Source: a virus
IMG/VR virus record: IMGVR_UViG_3300044816_000098
Span: 90,157-154,156 of that record
Length of the DNA: 64,000 nucleotides
Direction: 5' to 3' (one strand)
The notes beneath the pieces were generated by a model. That model did not search any database and was not told where the DNA came from. It saw nothing but the letters and a program-made list of their open reading frames with translations. Both the position numbers and the translations under genes were made by a program. How positions within the stretch are numbered: position 1 is the stretch's first letter; each line of letters opens with the position of its first letter. Positions 16,808 to 24,283 of this stretch are shown here, in pieces.

Positions 16808-17539
16808 ATGCAGATTCAGTACATGAAAGCCGGTGTTGTTTACGCACACCGCACGCGAAGCGACGGAGAGTACACGCCGGTCATCCTGCTGGACACCCAG
16901 TTGCGGCAGATGAGACGGCCTACTTCCTATACCGATCCCGTGTTCCGTCTCGCGCCGCCCAAGACGAAACCCTCGCTGAAGTCCTCGCGGACCTACGGCG
17001 ACCGGAACTTCGTCCCGACGGGCTACGTGGCGATGTCGATCGGCCGGTACGGGGCGCACGTCGGGCCGATCGACGACATCGCGCCGGAGCAGTACACGGA
17101 CTCGGACTGGCGGATGGAGGAACTGTGCCGGTTCATTCCCCTGCTCCCCACGCTGGTGGAGGACTTCACCCGTGATCCCGCCGCGATGTCGGATCTGGGG
17201 AAGCTGGTCGAACTCTCCGTCGTCCTGCCCCGGAACATCGCGGGGACCTGGGGAAACATCATCGGTCTCTACAACAAGAGGGTCGCCGAGACCGAGGCCA
17301 AGAACGAGGGCACCCAGGCTCAGGCCACCGAGACCAACGCGACGATCAAGGCTCTGGTCGGCAAGGTCCGGGAGATCATCGCCGACCATCCGCACAGCGT
17401 CTCGTCCCAGTCCGTCAAGGTGAAGGACTCCTTCAACAAGGAGTTCCCGAACTGGATCGAGCACCGTGGGTCCATCACGTTCGAACCTGATGCGCTCCTG
17501 GCCTTGCTGACCTCCCTGGGTGTAGAGGTACACTCGTAG
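16808..17539 (+). CDS. hypothetical protein (243 aa)
   Basis: ATG directly after AGGACTTTAAA, one of the rare TTTAAA sites in the window. The first 60 residues are strand-rich (YMKAGVVYAHRTRSDGEYTP). The rest is helical, with a likely coiled segment (KRVAETEAKNEGTQAQ) and a C-terminal helix. It ends before a strong terminator at 17583, closing the unit that starts at the palindrome. No family recognised; a regulatory or morphogenesis helper are both possible. Confidence 0.7.
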   Translation: MQIQYMKAGVVYAHRTRSDGEYTPVILLDTQLRQMRRPTSYTDPVFRLAPPKTKPSLKSSRTYGDRNFVPTGYVAMSIGRYGAHVGPIDDIAPEQYTDSDWRMEELCRFIPLLPTLVEDFTRDPAAMSDLGKLVELSVVLPRNIAGTWGNIIGLYNKRVAETEAKNEGTQAQATETNATIKALVGKVREIIADHPHSVSSQSVKVKDSFNKEFPNWIEHRGSITFEPDALLALLTSLGVEVHS

Positions 17540-17582
17540 CGGACTTGGTGATCTCTGGCAGGACACCGCCAACGGAACGAAA

Positions 17583-17617
17583 CGAAACCCCTGGAGCCAC
17601 TGGCCCCAGGGGTTTCG
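17583..17617 (+). terminator. rho-independent terminator
   Basis: CGAAACCCCTGG pairs perfectly with CCAGGGGTTTCG across an 11-base loop. It ends the 16-17.5 kb unit and directly precedes a bipartite element. Confidence 0.8.
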
Positions 17618-17657
17618 TGCTGTCTCAGGAGCCCCTAGCCCATTGAAGGGATGAGGA
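17618..17657 (+). promoter_or_regulatory. bipartite late-element copy 3
   Basis: TGCTGTCT (17618-17625), 20 bases, AAGGGATGAGGA (17646-17657). It starts at the base after the terminator stem. The 89-base leader to the lysis gene holds two hairpins, TTGGAG/CTCCAA (17675-17692) and GTGGT/ACCAC (17705-17720). Confidence 0.55.
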
Positions 17658-17746
17658 GCAATCGCATCAATCGGTTGGAGGAAGTACTCCAATGCCTGCT
17701 CAGAGTGGTTCTCCGACCACGCCTGACGTCCACTTAGGAGGGTTTC

Positions 17747-18118
17747 ATGCCTGATCCGACCCTCCCGAAAGAGGACTTCAACAGGTATGTGGATCGGCAC
17801 GATCACCAGCACGCTGAGCTGGACGGGCGTCTTGCACGGGACATGGTCCCCATGTCCATGTACATCGCCGATCAGCGATCCCAAGAACGGCGTCTGACCA
17901 CGCTGGAACACAGCATCTCGGATGGGGTGGCCCGGCATGATCGGGACATAGCCCTGAAGGCGGACACTGCCGACGTCGCGCTGATCGACCGACGGATCGT
18001 CGCGATCGAGCAGCGTCCGGCCAACATGCGCAACTACCTGATCGCGTTGGCCGGACTGGCATTGACCCTGCTGGGCATCGTCGTCAGCGCGTACTTCTCT
18101 TCGAGAGGCTCAAGCTGA
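17747..18118 (+). CDS. membrane protein with coiled-coil and C-terminal TM segment, lysis-cassette
   Basis: ATG after AGGAGGGTTTC. Residues 1-95 are charged and helical (heptad-like QERRLTTLEHSISDGVARH). Residues about 97-117 (YLIALAGLALTLLGIVVSAY) form one transmembrane helix close to the C-terminus. It is the first gene of a unit that includes the endolysin and holin, so a holin, antiholin or lysis-timing role is likely. A tail-anchored topology with the coil in the cytoplasm is the simplest reading. Confidence 0.65.
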   Translation: MPDPTLPKEDFNRYVDRHDHQHAELDGRLARDMVPMSMYIADQRSQERRLTTLEHSISDGVARHDRDIALKADTADVALIDRRIVAIEQRPANMRNYLIALAGLALTLLGIVVSAYFSSRGSS

Positions 18119-18119
18119 C

Positions 18120-18947
18120 ATGAGGACGTGGCTGATCAAGCATCAGGTGGCGGCACTGCGGGTGTCGTTCGCCGCCGTGTTCGTACTGATGGTTCTGGCG
18201 GGTATGTACGTTTCTCGCCAGATCTCCGTCTTGTCCAGTCGCACCAACCAGCAGGGTGAGGTGATCGTCCAGCTCTCTAGGAGCCTCGATACCTCGCGCA
18301 ACCAGCTCACGGACCATGGGATCAAGCCCAAGGAGCCTCCGGCCAACCAGATCGTCCAGGGGGTTCAGGGTGCGCAGGGATCCCAGGGCCAGCCCGGCCA
18401 GAACGGTCTTCCCGGCGCTCCAGGCGTCCCGGGTACGAGCGCCACCGGTAAGCCGGGGGCAACGGGCCCCAGCGGTCCGCCAGGCCCCTCGGGAGCATCG
18501 GGTAAGCCCGGAGTGGCCACGACCGGCGCTCCGGGCGTCCAGGGGGCTCCTGGAGTCGCGGGCAAGGATGGGGCGAACGGGGTCGACGGCAAGGATGGCG
18601 CCAAGGGCGCGGACGGTCAGAACGGAGCCCCGGGGCAGGCGGGCAAGGACGGAACCGACGGCAAAAACGGTTCTCCTCCCGCCGGTTGGACCTGGAAGGA
18701 TGCTGCCGGGCAGAACTACACCTGCAACCCGGACGACCCCTTCGACGTGGACCATCCCCACTACACCTGTGCGGCTGATGCCCCGGCGCCCAGCCCGAGC
18801 GATACGACTTCTCCTCCCGCAACGGCAATGGCTCGGAAGACCTCATATGTCATACCGGCAGGGGATAATGGGCATAAGGACGGCGAGGGAACACCATTTC
18901 TCGCCGGTGCGTTCTTCGCTGTAGTCCCTGAGCGGAAGTACGTGTAG
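18120..18947 (+). CDS. membrane-anchored collagen-like protein
   Basis: 275 residues: an N-terminal signal-anchor helix (about 12-32, LRVSFAAVFVLMVLAGMY), a short coiled linker, about 35 Gly-X-Y triplets (81-184; for example GAPGVQGAPGVAGKDG), then a Cys-containing region (NYTCNPDDPF, HYTCAADAP) and a Pro/Ser-rich tail. Collagen-like repeats form trimeric rods in phage fibres. Here the rod is tethered to the membrane and lies between lysis genes, so it could span the cell envelope in the manner of a spanin or stabilise a lysis complex (inference). It starts 2 bases after the previous stop. Confidence 0.75.
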   Translation: MRTWLIKHQVAALRVSFAAVFVLMVLAGMYVSRQISVLSSRTNQQGEVIVQLSRSLDTSRNQLTDHGIKPKEPPANQIVQGVQGAQGSQGQPGQNGLPGAPGVPGTSATGKPGATGPSGPPGPSGASGKPGVATTGAPGVQGAPGVAGKDGANGVDGKDGAKGADGQNGAPGQAGKDGTDGKNGSPPAGWTWKDAAGQNYTCNPDDPFDVDHPHYTCAADAPAPSPSDTTSPPATAMARKTSYVIPAGDNGHKDGEGTPFLAGAFFAVVPERKYV

Positions 18948-18966
18948 CGGCAAGTAGGAGGTCACC

Positions 18967-19248
18967 ATGACCCCTCAACCCACCCACCAGTCCCAGAACA
19001 ATGTCCTGGTGTTCATGGTCGTAGCACTCTTCATGCTCACCATCGCTCTCACTGCTGTCTTCTACTTCAGCAGCAAAGATCGACTGGACACCATTCGGCA
19101 GAACCAGCAGAACGGCCAGCAGAGCAGCTCGGTTCAGCGTCAGGACCTGACCAAGATCACCTGCTCCATGTGGCACACGATGATCACCTCGCCGAACGCA
19201 CACCCGTCCGACGAGACCCGCAAGCAGATGGTGGCCCTCTGCGGCTGA
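18967..19248 (+). CDS. single-TM membrane protein, lysis-cassette
   Basis: ATG after GTAGGAGGTCACC. Residues about 12-36 (NNVLVFMVVALFMLTIALTA and on) are a transmembrane helix, followed by a Gln/Ser-rich stalk and a small C-terminal domain with two Cys (ITCSMWH and the final LCG). With the Cys pair outside, it could form a disulfide-closed external domain. It may be a holin partner or envelope protein; no family assigned. Confidence 0.65.
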   Translation: MTPQPTHQSQNNVLVFMVVALFMLTIALTAVFYFSSKDRLDTIRQNQQNGQQSSSVQRQDLTKITCSMWHTMITSPNAHPSDETRKQMVALCG

Positions 19249-19252
19249 CCGC

Positions 19253-19292
19253 TCCTGTCCGGACGTATGTACGGCCCCCGAAGGGGTGGAGA
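19253..19292 (+). promoter_or_regulatory. bipartite late-element copy 4
   Basis: TCCTGTCC (19253-19260), 20 bases, AAGGGGTGGAGA (19281-19292). It begins 4 bases after the preceding stop. A hairpin GACCGT/ACGGTC (19291-19307) overlaps the last two bases of the 3' box, in the leader of the endolysin. Confidence 0.6.
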
Positions 19293-19333
19293 CCGTTTCG
19301 TACGGTCCGGTCGCTACCCCGAGGAGTCGCTCC

Positions 19334-20221
19334 ATGCCCGATCTGTGGATGCCCGGCGCACAGAATGTCGACGTCGGGGACCACGCCCTGACCGACACGC
19401 AGTACTCCGCGAAGGCGATTGCCCACATCACGTGGGATAAGAACGCCTCCGCCAACGCCCCGCAGGACCTGGTGTCCTTCGCCACCCTCACCGACTACTT
19501 CGGCCGGAACCCCGACGGCAAGGCCGTGGCTCCGCACATCCTCTGGGACCCGTTCCACGGGACCTTCGCGCAGTTCTACCCGGCCAACAGCCGCTCGAAG
19601 TCCGTGGCGGACAAGGCCGGTGGCACCAGGACCAACCGCGCGGGCAAGGTGGTCATCCAGGTCGAGTCGCTCTTCTTCCCGTACTGCCGGGTCGACGGCC
19701 ACACCTACGCGCGTCTGGCCGACACTCCCTGCAAGGGCTGGGACAAGCTCAACGCCTGGATCCGCTCCTGGGGTGTGGCCGATACCTGGCCCATGGGCCA
19801 CCCGGTCAACTTCAACTCCAACCGCGACGAGGGCATCTGGGAGACGCACGGCGGTTGGTACGCCCACGCCCAGGTCCCCGAGAATGATCACCAGGACCCC
19901 GGCTCCTGGCCGAACTTCATCTCGGCTCCCGCCAGCGGGGGTGGCACTCCCGCTCCGGTCTACCAGCCCTTCCCGGGCACCGCGACGTTCGTCGATGGGC
20001 ACAGGTCCCCGATCATCGAGGCGATGCACAACCGCCTGGTGGCTGTGGGCTGTGGCCACTACACGAGCAACCTGAAGAAGGACGTCTGGGGCTCCGGCGA
20101 CAAGAACTCGTACGCGGCGTGGCAGCGCTCCACGGCCGGTGGCGGTTACACCGGCTCGGCTGCCGACGGCATACCCGGCCCCGCTTCGTGGGGTCGGCTC
20201 CACGTCCCGAAGGTGGTCTGA
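19334..20221 (+). CDS. endolysin, N-acetylmuramoyl-L-alanine amidase type
   Basis: The ATG at 19334 was chosen for GAGGAG 8 bases upstream and because the longer frame adds an unconserved-looking leader. 295 residues. The catalytic part (about 20-200) has an amidase/PGRP-like layout: AIAHITWD with His31, then HGGWYAHAQVPENDHQDPG, where a His and the DHQDPG motif are typical zinc ligands and catalytic surroundings. A flexible Gly/Pro linker precedes a C-terminal peptidoglycan-binding domain (about 220-293) ending YAAWQRSTAGGGYTG and ADGIPGPASWGRLHVP, the form usual in Streptomyces phages. It cleaves the host wall at lysis; the holin gene follows at once. Confidence 0.85.
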   Translation: MPDLWMPGAQNVDVGDHALTDTQYSAKAIAHITWDKNASANAPQDLVSFATLTDYFGRNPDGKAVAPHILWDPFHGTFAQFYPANSRSKSVADKAGGTRTNRAGKVVIQVESLFFPYCRVDGHTYARLADTPCKGWDKLNAWIRSWGVADTWPMGHPVNFNSNRDEGIWETHGGWYAHAQVPENDHQDPGSWPNFISAPASGGGTPAPVYQPFPGTATFVDGHRSPIIEAMHNRLVAVGCGHYTSNLKKDVWGSGDKNSYAAWQRSTAGGGYTGSAADGIPGPASWGRLHVPKVV

Positions 20222-20222
20222 C

Positions 20223-20534
20223 ATGCCCGATAGCCAGAACGTCGTCCTCAGTCTGGTCCGCACCTGGGTCCCGATCGTGGTCGGCTCCGTCGTCTCGTGG
20301 CTCGCCGGGCTCGGCCTGGACGTCAACACGGACGCCAAGGGCGCCATGACGGTCCTGATGACCGCGATCCTGATCGGCCTGTACTACACGGTCGTGCGCC
20401 TGCTGGAGAAGCAGTTCCCCTGGATCGGGATCCTGCTGGGGGCTCCGACCCAGCCGGTGTACTCCGCGCCGGTGACGACCTCCAACGGGGGAACGGCCGC
20501 CCCGATGTACCCGCCGGACCCTCCGGTCCTCTAA
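20223..20534 (+). CDS. holin
   Basis: 103 residues, starting one base after the endolysin stop. Two transmembrane helices, about 13-31 (WVPIVVGSVVSWLAGLGL) and 42-60 (MTVLMTAILIGLYYTVVRLL), are joined by a short Asp/Lys loop, with a Pro-rich tail. Size, topology and position next to the amidase fit a two-TM actinophage holin that permeabilises the membrane for endolysin release. A strong terminator follows. Confidence 0.8.
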   Translation: MPDSQNVVLSLVRTWVPIVVGSVVSWLAGLGLDVNTDAKGAMTVLMTAILIGLYYTVVRLLEKQFPWIGILLGAPTQPVYSAPVTTSNGGTAAPMYPPDPPVL

Positions 20535-20547
20535 GGTCGGCCCTTCG

Positions 20548-20588
20548 AGAAGCCCCGTCTGTACCCGCCCGGCACAGACGGGGCTTCT
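20548..20588 (+). terminator. rho-independent terminator after the lysis cassette
   Basis: AGAAGCCCCGTCTGT pairs with ACAGACGGGGCTTCT across 11 bases, a 15-bp perfect stem. It separates lysis from capsid genes. Confidence 0.85.
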
Positions 20589-20628
20589 TGCTGTCCTCCC
20601 GGCCGGTAGGGCCCAGAAGAGGTGGAGG
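20589..20628 (+). promoter_or_regulatory. bipartite late-element copy 5
   Basis: TGCTGTCC (20589-20596), 20 bases, AAGAGGTGGAGG (20617-20628), an exact match to the consensus. It starts at the base after the terminator stem. The protease ATG is 11 bases past AAGAGGTG, so the 3' box doubles as its ribosome binding region. Confidence 0.65.
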
Positions 20629-20635
20629 TGCGCCG

Positions 20636-22363
20636 ATGCTGAAGTACGCCAGCACGCAGGTCATGTCGAAGGTTCTCGCCCCGGTGGGCGTGAGCCGCCG
20701 TGAGCTGCGTCGGTTCGCGCACCGGCACCAGTTCCAGTACGAGGTGCGGCCGGGGTTCCTGTACGTCCGCTCGCGGGCGATCTCCAGTCGGTGCAACGAC
20801 AACTTCGACGAGTTCCCCGCCGAGGAGCTGGAGAAGGCGTATGCCTCCTTCAAGGGCAAGCCGGTCTTCGTCAATCACGTGAACAACAACCACCACCGCG
20901 CTCGCGGCGTGATCATCGACGCCGCGCTCCACAAGGACTCGAACCGCGACGGCAGTCGAGACTGGTGGATCGAGGTCCTTCAGGAAATCGACGCGGTCCG
21001 CTTTCCCCGGCTGGCGAAGGAAATCCTGGCGGGCAATATCGCCCGGACCTCCATGGGCTGCGATGTGTCCCATTCCATTTGCAGCGCGTGCGGGAACAAG
21101 GCCACCACTCCGGCCGAATACTGCGCGCACATTCCGGCCTCCAAGGGAATGAAGCTCTACCGGACGACTGCCTCCGGGCAGAAGGTCGGCGACATCATCC
21201 GGGAGACCTGCTTCGGGCTGAAGTTCTTCGAGAACTCGCTCCTGGTGGAACCCCCGGCGGACCCCACGGCGCATTTCACTGGTGTCGACGCCTCCGGCCT
21301 GGACAAGGCTGCGGCCCTCTCCCAGAAGGAAAGGGCCACCCCTGCCATGCCGAGCCATACCTTGCCGGACCATGCCGCGCCACGCCTAGCCGAGACCAGC
21401 CACGCGGTGAACCAGCAGCGTACCGCATCGGTTGACGCTGTCTCCAAACTGGCCTACGGCGAGACGAAGGCTCCGGAGGACGTCGACACCCTCCGCGAGG
21501 ACTCGTGCCCCGTCTGCGGCGACCGCGACACCTATGACGGCGCGACCTGTGCGGTCTGTGCATATGTTTCGCCGCCGAAAATCTTCCAGGACCCGGATCT
21601 CGAACTCGCCCGCCAGATGGACCTGAGGAAAGACATCTCGGAGTTCAACGGTCAGCCGGGCCAGCCCGTCGATCCGAACGCCCTGGATGCACAGGGCAAT
21701 CCCATCCCCGGCGCCTCTCCCGAAGAGCAGGTCCCCGGTTCGCTCCCCGGTGAGGTTCAGGCCGAGGTGCAGACCGCTGACGGCTCCGAGGGTCAGATGC
21801 CGGGTCAGGACGGCCAGATGGCCCCGCAGCCGGGGGAACCGATTGACCCGGCCATGCTCGGACCTGACGGTCAGCCTCTTCAGCAGGGCCAGCAGATGAT
21901 CGGCCCTGACGGGATGCCTCTTCCCCAGCAAGGGCAGCAGCCCATGCTGGGTCCGGACGGTATGCCCATCGGACCCCAGCCGCTTCCTGCGGATGCGATG
22001 TCCGGTGACGGCCAGCCGTTCAACCCTGGCCCGAACGAGCCCCAGGGACCCGGTGGTCCGGAACAGCCTCTCGGACCCGAGGACCTGGACAGCGACGGTC
22101 AGGTGCCCAACCCGGAAGCCGGACAGGGTGTACCGGGCACTCCCGAGGACGGTGTCCCCGACCTCATGTGCCCCGCCTGCGGATTCACCGCCGACGCCAC
22201 TCAGCCCGTCTCCGTCGACATGGACACGGCCAACCTCCCGGACGCGGGAGTGGCCACCCAGGACGGAGTAGCGGCCGGGGATGTCTGCCCGAACTGCGGC
22301 ACGGGACTGTTGCTCAGCCCGGCTGAGGTCCAGGGCGAAGCCTCCGTTCCCGTCACCGTGTAG
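20636..22363 (+). CDS. capsid maturation (prohead) protease with zinc ribbons and long Gln/Pro/Gly tail
   Basis: 575 residues. The N-terminal 170 residues resemble prohead serine proteases: FLYVRSRAISSRCNDNFDEF, then KPVFVNHVNNNHHRARG (His81 candidate) and NIARTSMGCDV (Ser139 candidate). Three Cys pairs follow (CSACGNKAT with EYCAH; SCPVCGDRD with CAVC; MCPACGF with VCPNCG), separated by a Gln/Pro/Gly/Met-rich stretch (about 340-510) that could act as an internal scaffold. Residues about 234-254 are encoded by a degenerate pentanucleotide tract. Its order before the decoration and capsid genes supports the call. The protease would cut scaffold and other head proteins during maturation. Confidence 0.75.
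   Translation: MLKYASTQVMSKVLAPVGVSRRELRRFAHRHQFQYEVRPGFLYVRSRAISSRCNDNFDEFPAEELEKAYASFKGKPVFVNHVNNNHHRARGVIIDAALHKDSNRDGSRDWWIEVLQEIDAVRFPRLAKEILAGNIARTSMGCDVSHSICSACGNKATTPAEYCAHIPASKGMKLYRTTASGQKVGDIIRETCFGLKFFENSLLVEPPADPTAHFTGVDASGLDKAAALSQKERATPAMPSHTLPDHAAPRLAETSHAVNQQRTASVDAVSKLAYGETKAPEDVDTLREDSCPVCGDRDTYDGATCAVCAYVSPPKIFQDPDLELARQMDLRKDISEFNGQPGQPVDPNALDAQGNPIPGASPEEQVPGSLPGEVQAEVQTADGSEGQMPGQDGQMAPQPGEPIDPAMLGPDGQPLQQGQQMIGPDGMPLPQQGQQPMLGPDGMPIGPQPLPADAMSGDGQPFNPGPNEPQGPGGPEQPLGPEDLDSDGQVPNPEAGQGVPGTPEDGVPDLMCPACGFTADATQPVSVDMDTANLPDAGVATQDGVAAGDVCPNCGTGLLLSPAEVQGEASVPVTV
21313..21396 (+). repeat. hairpin plus degenerate pentanucleotide tract inside the protease gene
   Basis: GGCCCT/AGGGCC hairpin (21313-21337), then a run of 5-base units of the form CCNTG/CCGNG/CCTAG to about 21396. 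The same arrangement makes up the noncoding array at 60.87-61.25 kb. It stays in frame and encodes a Pro/His/Ala-rich linker. Confidence 0.6.
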
Positions 22364-22373
22364 GAGAGAAGCG

Positions 22374-22634
22374 ATGCCGATGCCCCCTGAAGAAGAGATG
22401 CAGAACGCACCGGTCATGGTGGATTTCACTCTCCGCCTGCACGGCCAGATGGTCCGTTGTCAGGGATACATCCCCCTGGCGGAGTGGACTGCTCTCGGGA
22501 ATCACGAGGCCCAGTTCGAAGAGTTGAGACTCTCGATGGCGAAGTCGATGGGCGCGGTCCTCGATCAGGTGGAGCGGAGCAAGATGCTCCAGGACACCGA
22601 ATCCTGTCCCGATCCGGCTCAGACCCCCGAATAG
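22374..22634 (+). CDS. hypothetical protein (86 aa)
   Basis: ATG at 22374 after TAGGAGAGAAGCG. A small acidic protein with a strand (VMVDFTLRLHGQMVRCQGYI) and a long helix (AQFEELRLSMAKSMGAVLDQ). It lies between the protease and the scaffold candidate and is probably a head-assembly accessory protein; no family recognised. Confidence 0.65.
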   Translation: MPMPPEEEMQNAPVMVDFTLRLHGQMVRCQGYIPLAEWTALGNHEAQFEELRLSMAKSMGAVLDQVERSKMLQDTESCPDPAQTPE

Positions 22635-22685
22635 TTGAAGACCATCGCTCCCGGCCTGCCGCGAGCCCCAGAAGGAGTACCCAGT

Positions 22686-23582
22686 ATGGGAAACCGACCG
22701 CTCATGCAGGCTGTTGCGAACCAGCAGCGCACCCTCCAGTCCCTCGCGGCACGTAACGCGGTCCTGGAGCACGAGAACGCCGTACTCGGCCTCCAGCTCG
22801 CCTTCGTGGCCCGCATGGCGGGCGTCTCCAAGGAGATCGCGGCCATCCGCACGCAGGCAGACATCGACAACCCGGCTCAGCCGGTCGAGAACCCCGCGAG
22901 CGAAGCCCCGGCGGAGACCACCCAGGAGGCGATGACTCCTGAGGCGTACGACGACCCGAACGCCATCGGCCAGACCCCGGGCGCGACCCAGGGTGTCCCC
23001 GCCGCCGCGACCGGTACCCCGATGGACCCGGGAGTCACTCTCCCGACCTCGCCGTACAACCAGCTCATGGACGTCTCCGCTCCGGTGGCCGGTACCGAGA
23101 CCCACGTCCCGGACGAGCAGACCCGGATCGAGACCGATGTCCGTGTCGGCGACCCCATGAACCCCGAGACCGCGTACCCGCTGAACCCGGCCTTCGGGCC
23201 GACCCAGCAGCGCGGTACCACCCCGCCCAGCTCGGGTGAGATGAGCCAGACCGGTTCCCGCAACCGGACCATGGCCTCCATCCGCCTGGCCCGGCTCCAG
23301 ATCGCGGCCGGTATCGCGGTGGGCGACGACCTCGCCATCGCGGCCGGTATCGAGTCCAACGCCGCGCTGACCGACGAGTCCATCCGGACTCAGATCGAGA
23401 CGCTCGCGCAGGTCTCCCGGGTCGCTTCCCGCCAGCCCCGCCCGAACAACCTGGTACCTCGTGCGGCTGCGGGCAACGTCCGCCGTACCACCCCGTCGCT
23501 GGTGACTCAGCCCGCTCCGATCACCTCGGTGGCCGGTTCCGTGGGCGCAGTTGATGTCGACGCGGAGAGCCTGTTCGACTAG
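22686..23582 (+). CDS. scaffold or internal head protein candidate (298 aa)
   Basis: ATG at 22686 chosen for AAGGAG 8 bases upstream. The N-terminus is a likely coiled coil (ANQQRTLQSLAARNAVLEHE and on, about 10-60). The middle is Pro/Thr-rich and disordered, and the C-terminal third has a helical domain (ASIRLARLQIAAGIAVGDDL). Helical, disordered composition and its position just before the decoration and capsid genes suggest a scaffold cleaved by the upstream protease (inference). A terminator follows. Confidence 0.6.
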   Translation: MGNRPLMQAVANQQRTLQSLAARNAVLEHENAVLGLQLAFVARMAGVSKEIAAIRTQADIDNPAQPVENPASEAPAETTQEAMTPEAYDDPNAIGQTPGATQGVPAAATGTPMDPGVTLPTSPYNQLMDVSAPVAGTETHVPDEQTRIETDVRVGDPMNPETAYPLNPAFGPTQQRGTTPPSSGEMSQTGSRNRTMASIRLARLQIAAGIAVGDDLAIAAGIESNAALTDESIRTQIETLAQVSRVASRQPRPNNLVPRAAAGNVRRTTPSLVTQPAPITSVAGSVGAVDVDAESLFD

Positions 23583-23599
23583 TACAGTCGACCGAAGAC

Positions 23600-23633
23600 A
23601 GCCCCGGACCTGGGAGTGGTGCAGGCCGGGGCT
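23600..23633 (+). terminator. rho-independent terminator
   Basis: AGCCCCGG pairs with CCGGGGCT, extended by CCT/AGG after a one-base bulge, followed by TCTTCGTTTT. It ends the protease/scaffold unit. Confidence 0.75.
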
Positions 23634-23651
23634 TCTTCGTTTTCCGGGCGA

Positions 23652-23692
23652 TGCTGTCCAACTGACCTTGAGGCCCGGATAAGAGGTGAGGG
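23652..23692 (+). promoter_or_regulatory. bipartite late-element copy 6 (21-base spacer)
   Basis: TGCTGTCC (23652-23659), 21 bases, AAGAGGTGAGGG (23681-23692). It is the only copy whose spacer is one base longer. It lies upstream of the decoration and major capsid genes. Confidence 0.6.
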
Positions 23693-23698
23693 AACCCG

Positions 23699-23745
23699 TC
23701 TCGCGTCGGACACGAGCAGACGGCCTAAATGTCCGATACGCGAGA
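23699..23745 (+). promoter_or_regulatory. 5' leader stem-loop of the major capsid operon
   Basis: TCTCGCG-TCGGAC pairs with GTCCGA-TA-CGCGAGA (13 bp with a two-base bulge, 19-base loop). It ends a few bases before AAGGAGG of the decoration gene. It could stabilise the mRNA or keep the binding site open. Confidence 0.55.
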
Positions 23746-23761
23746 TTGAAGGAGGGAAAGT

Positions 23762-24271
23762 ATGCTTCGCACTCGTATGGCGACCAGCTACATCAAGCGG
23801 ACGATCCGTCCGCTGTATGGCTGGACACAGTCCACGCCGAAGTCGTGCTTCCTGGACCCCGCCTGGGACCGGTCGGTGAACATCTGGCCCGGCATGGTCT
23901 TCATGAAGACCGCTGGCGAGAACGTCACCCTGCTCAACGGAACCGGTGTTCCGTACGGCCTGGGCGCCCTGTACGTCGGTGGCGACGGGATCGACGAGCC
24001 TCTCGACTCCGGCATCAACACCTTCGCCACCTGGGTCCTGGACCCGGACGCGGAGTTCGAGATCCTCGCCCCCGCCTTCGACACCACCCTCACCTGGGCT
24101 GAGGTCGGCGACGGCACCGAGACCCTGATCTACGGTCAGACCACCGGTGCGAGCCGAGGCAAGCTGGTTGTGGCCGGTACCTCCGGTGCCTCCGCCCAGC
24201 CGGTCGCGCGTCTCCTGAAGGTCAACTCGCCGACGAAGATCACCATCGGTGGCCTTCGGCAGAAGTACTAG
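23762..24271 (+). CDS. capsid decoration protein candidate
   Basis: 169 residues; ATG after AAGGAGGGAAAGT, a strong ribosome binding site. It is almost all beta-strand and Gly/Thr/Asp-rich (GVPYGLGALYVGGDGIDEPL, TWVLDPDAEFEILAPAFD), as in small capsid-stabilising proteins. It sits directly before the major capsid gene with a 12-base gap, the usual place for a decoration protein. Expression probably matches the capsid protein. Confidence 0.65.
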   Translation: MLRTRMATSYIKRTIRPLYGWTQSTPKSCFLDPAWDRSVNIWPGMVFMKTAGENVTLLNGTGVPYGLGALYVGGDGIDEPLDSGINTFATWVLDPDAEFEILAPAFDTTLTWAEVGDGTETLIYGQTTGASRGKLVVAGTSGASAQPVARLLKVNSPTKITIGGLRQKY

Positions 24272-24283
24272 GAGAGCCGACCA

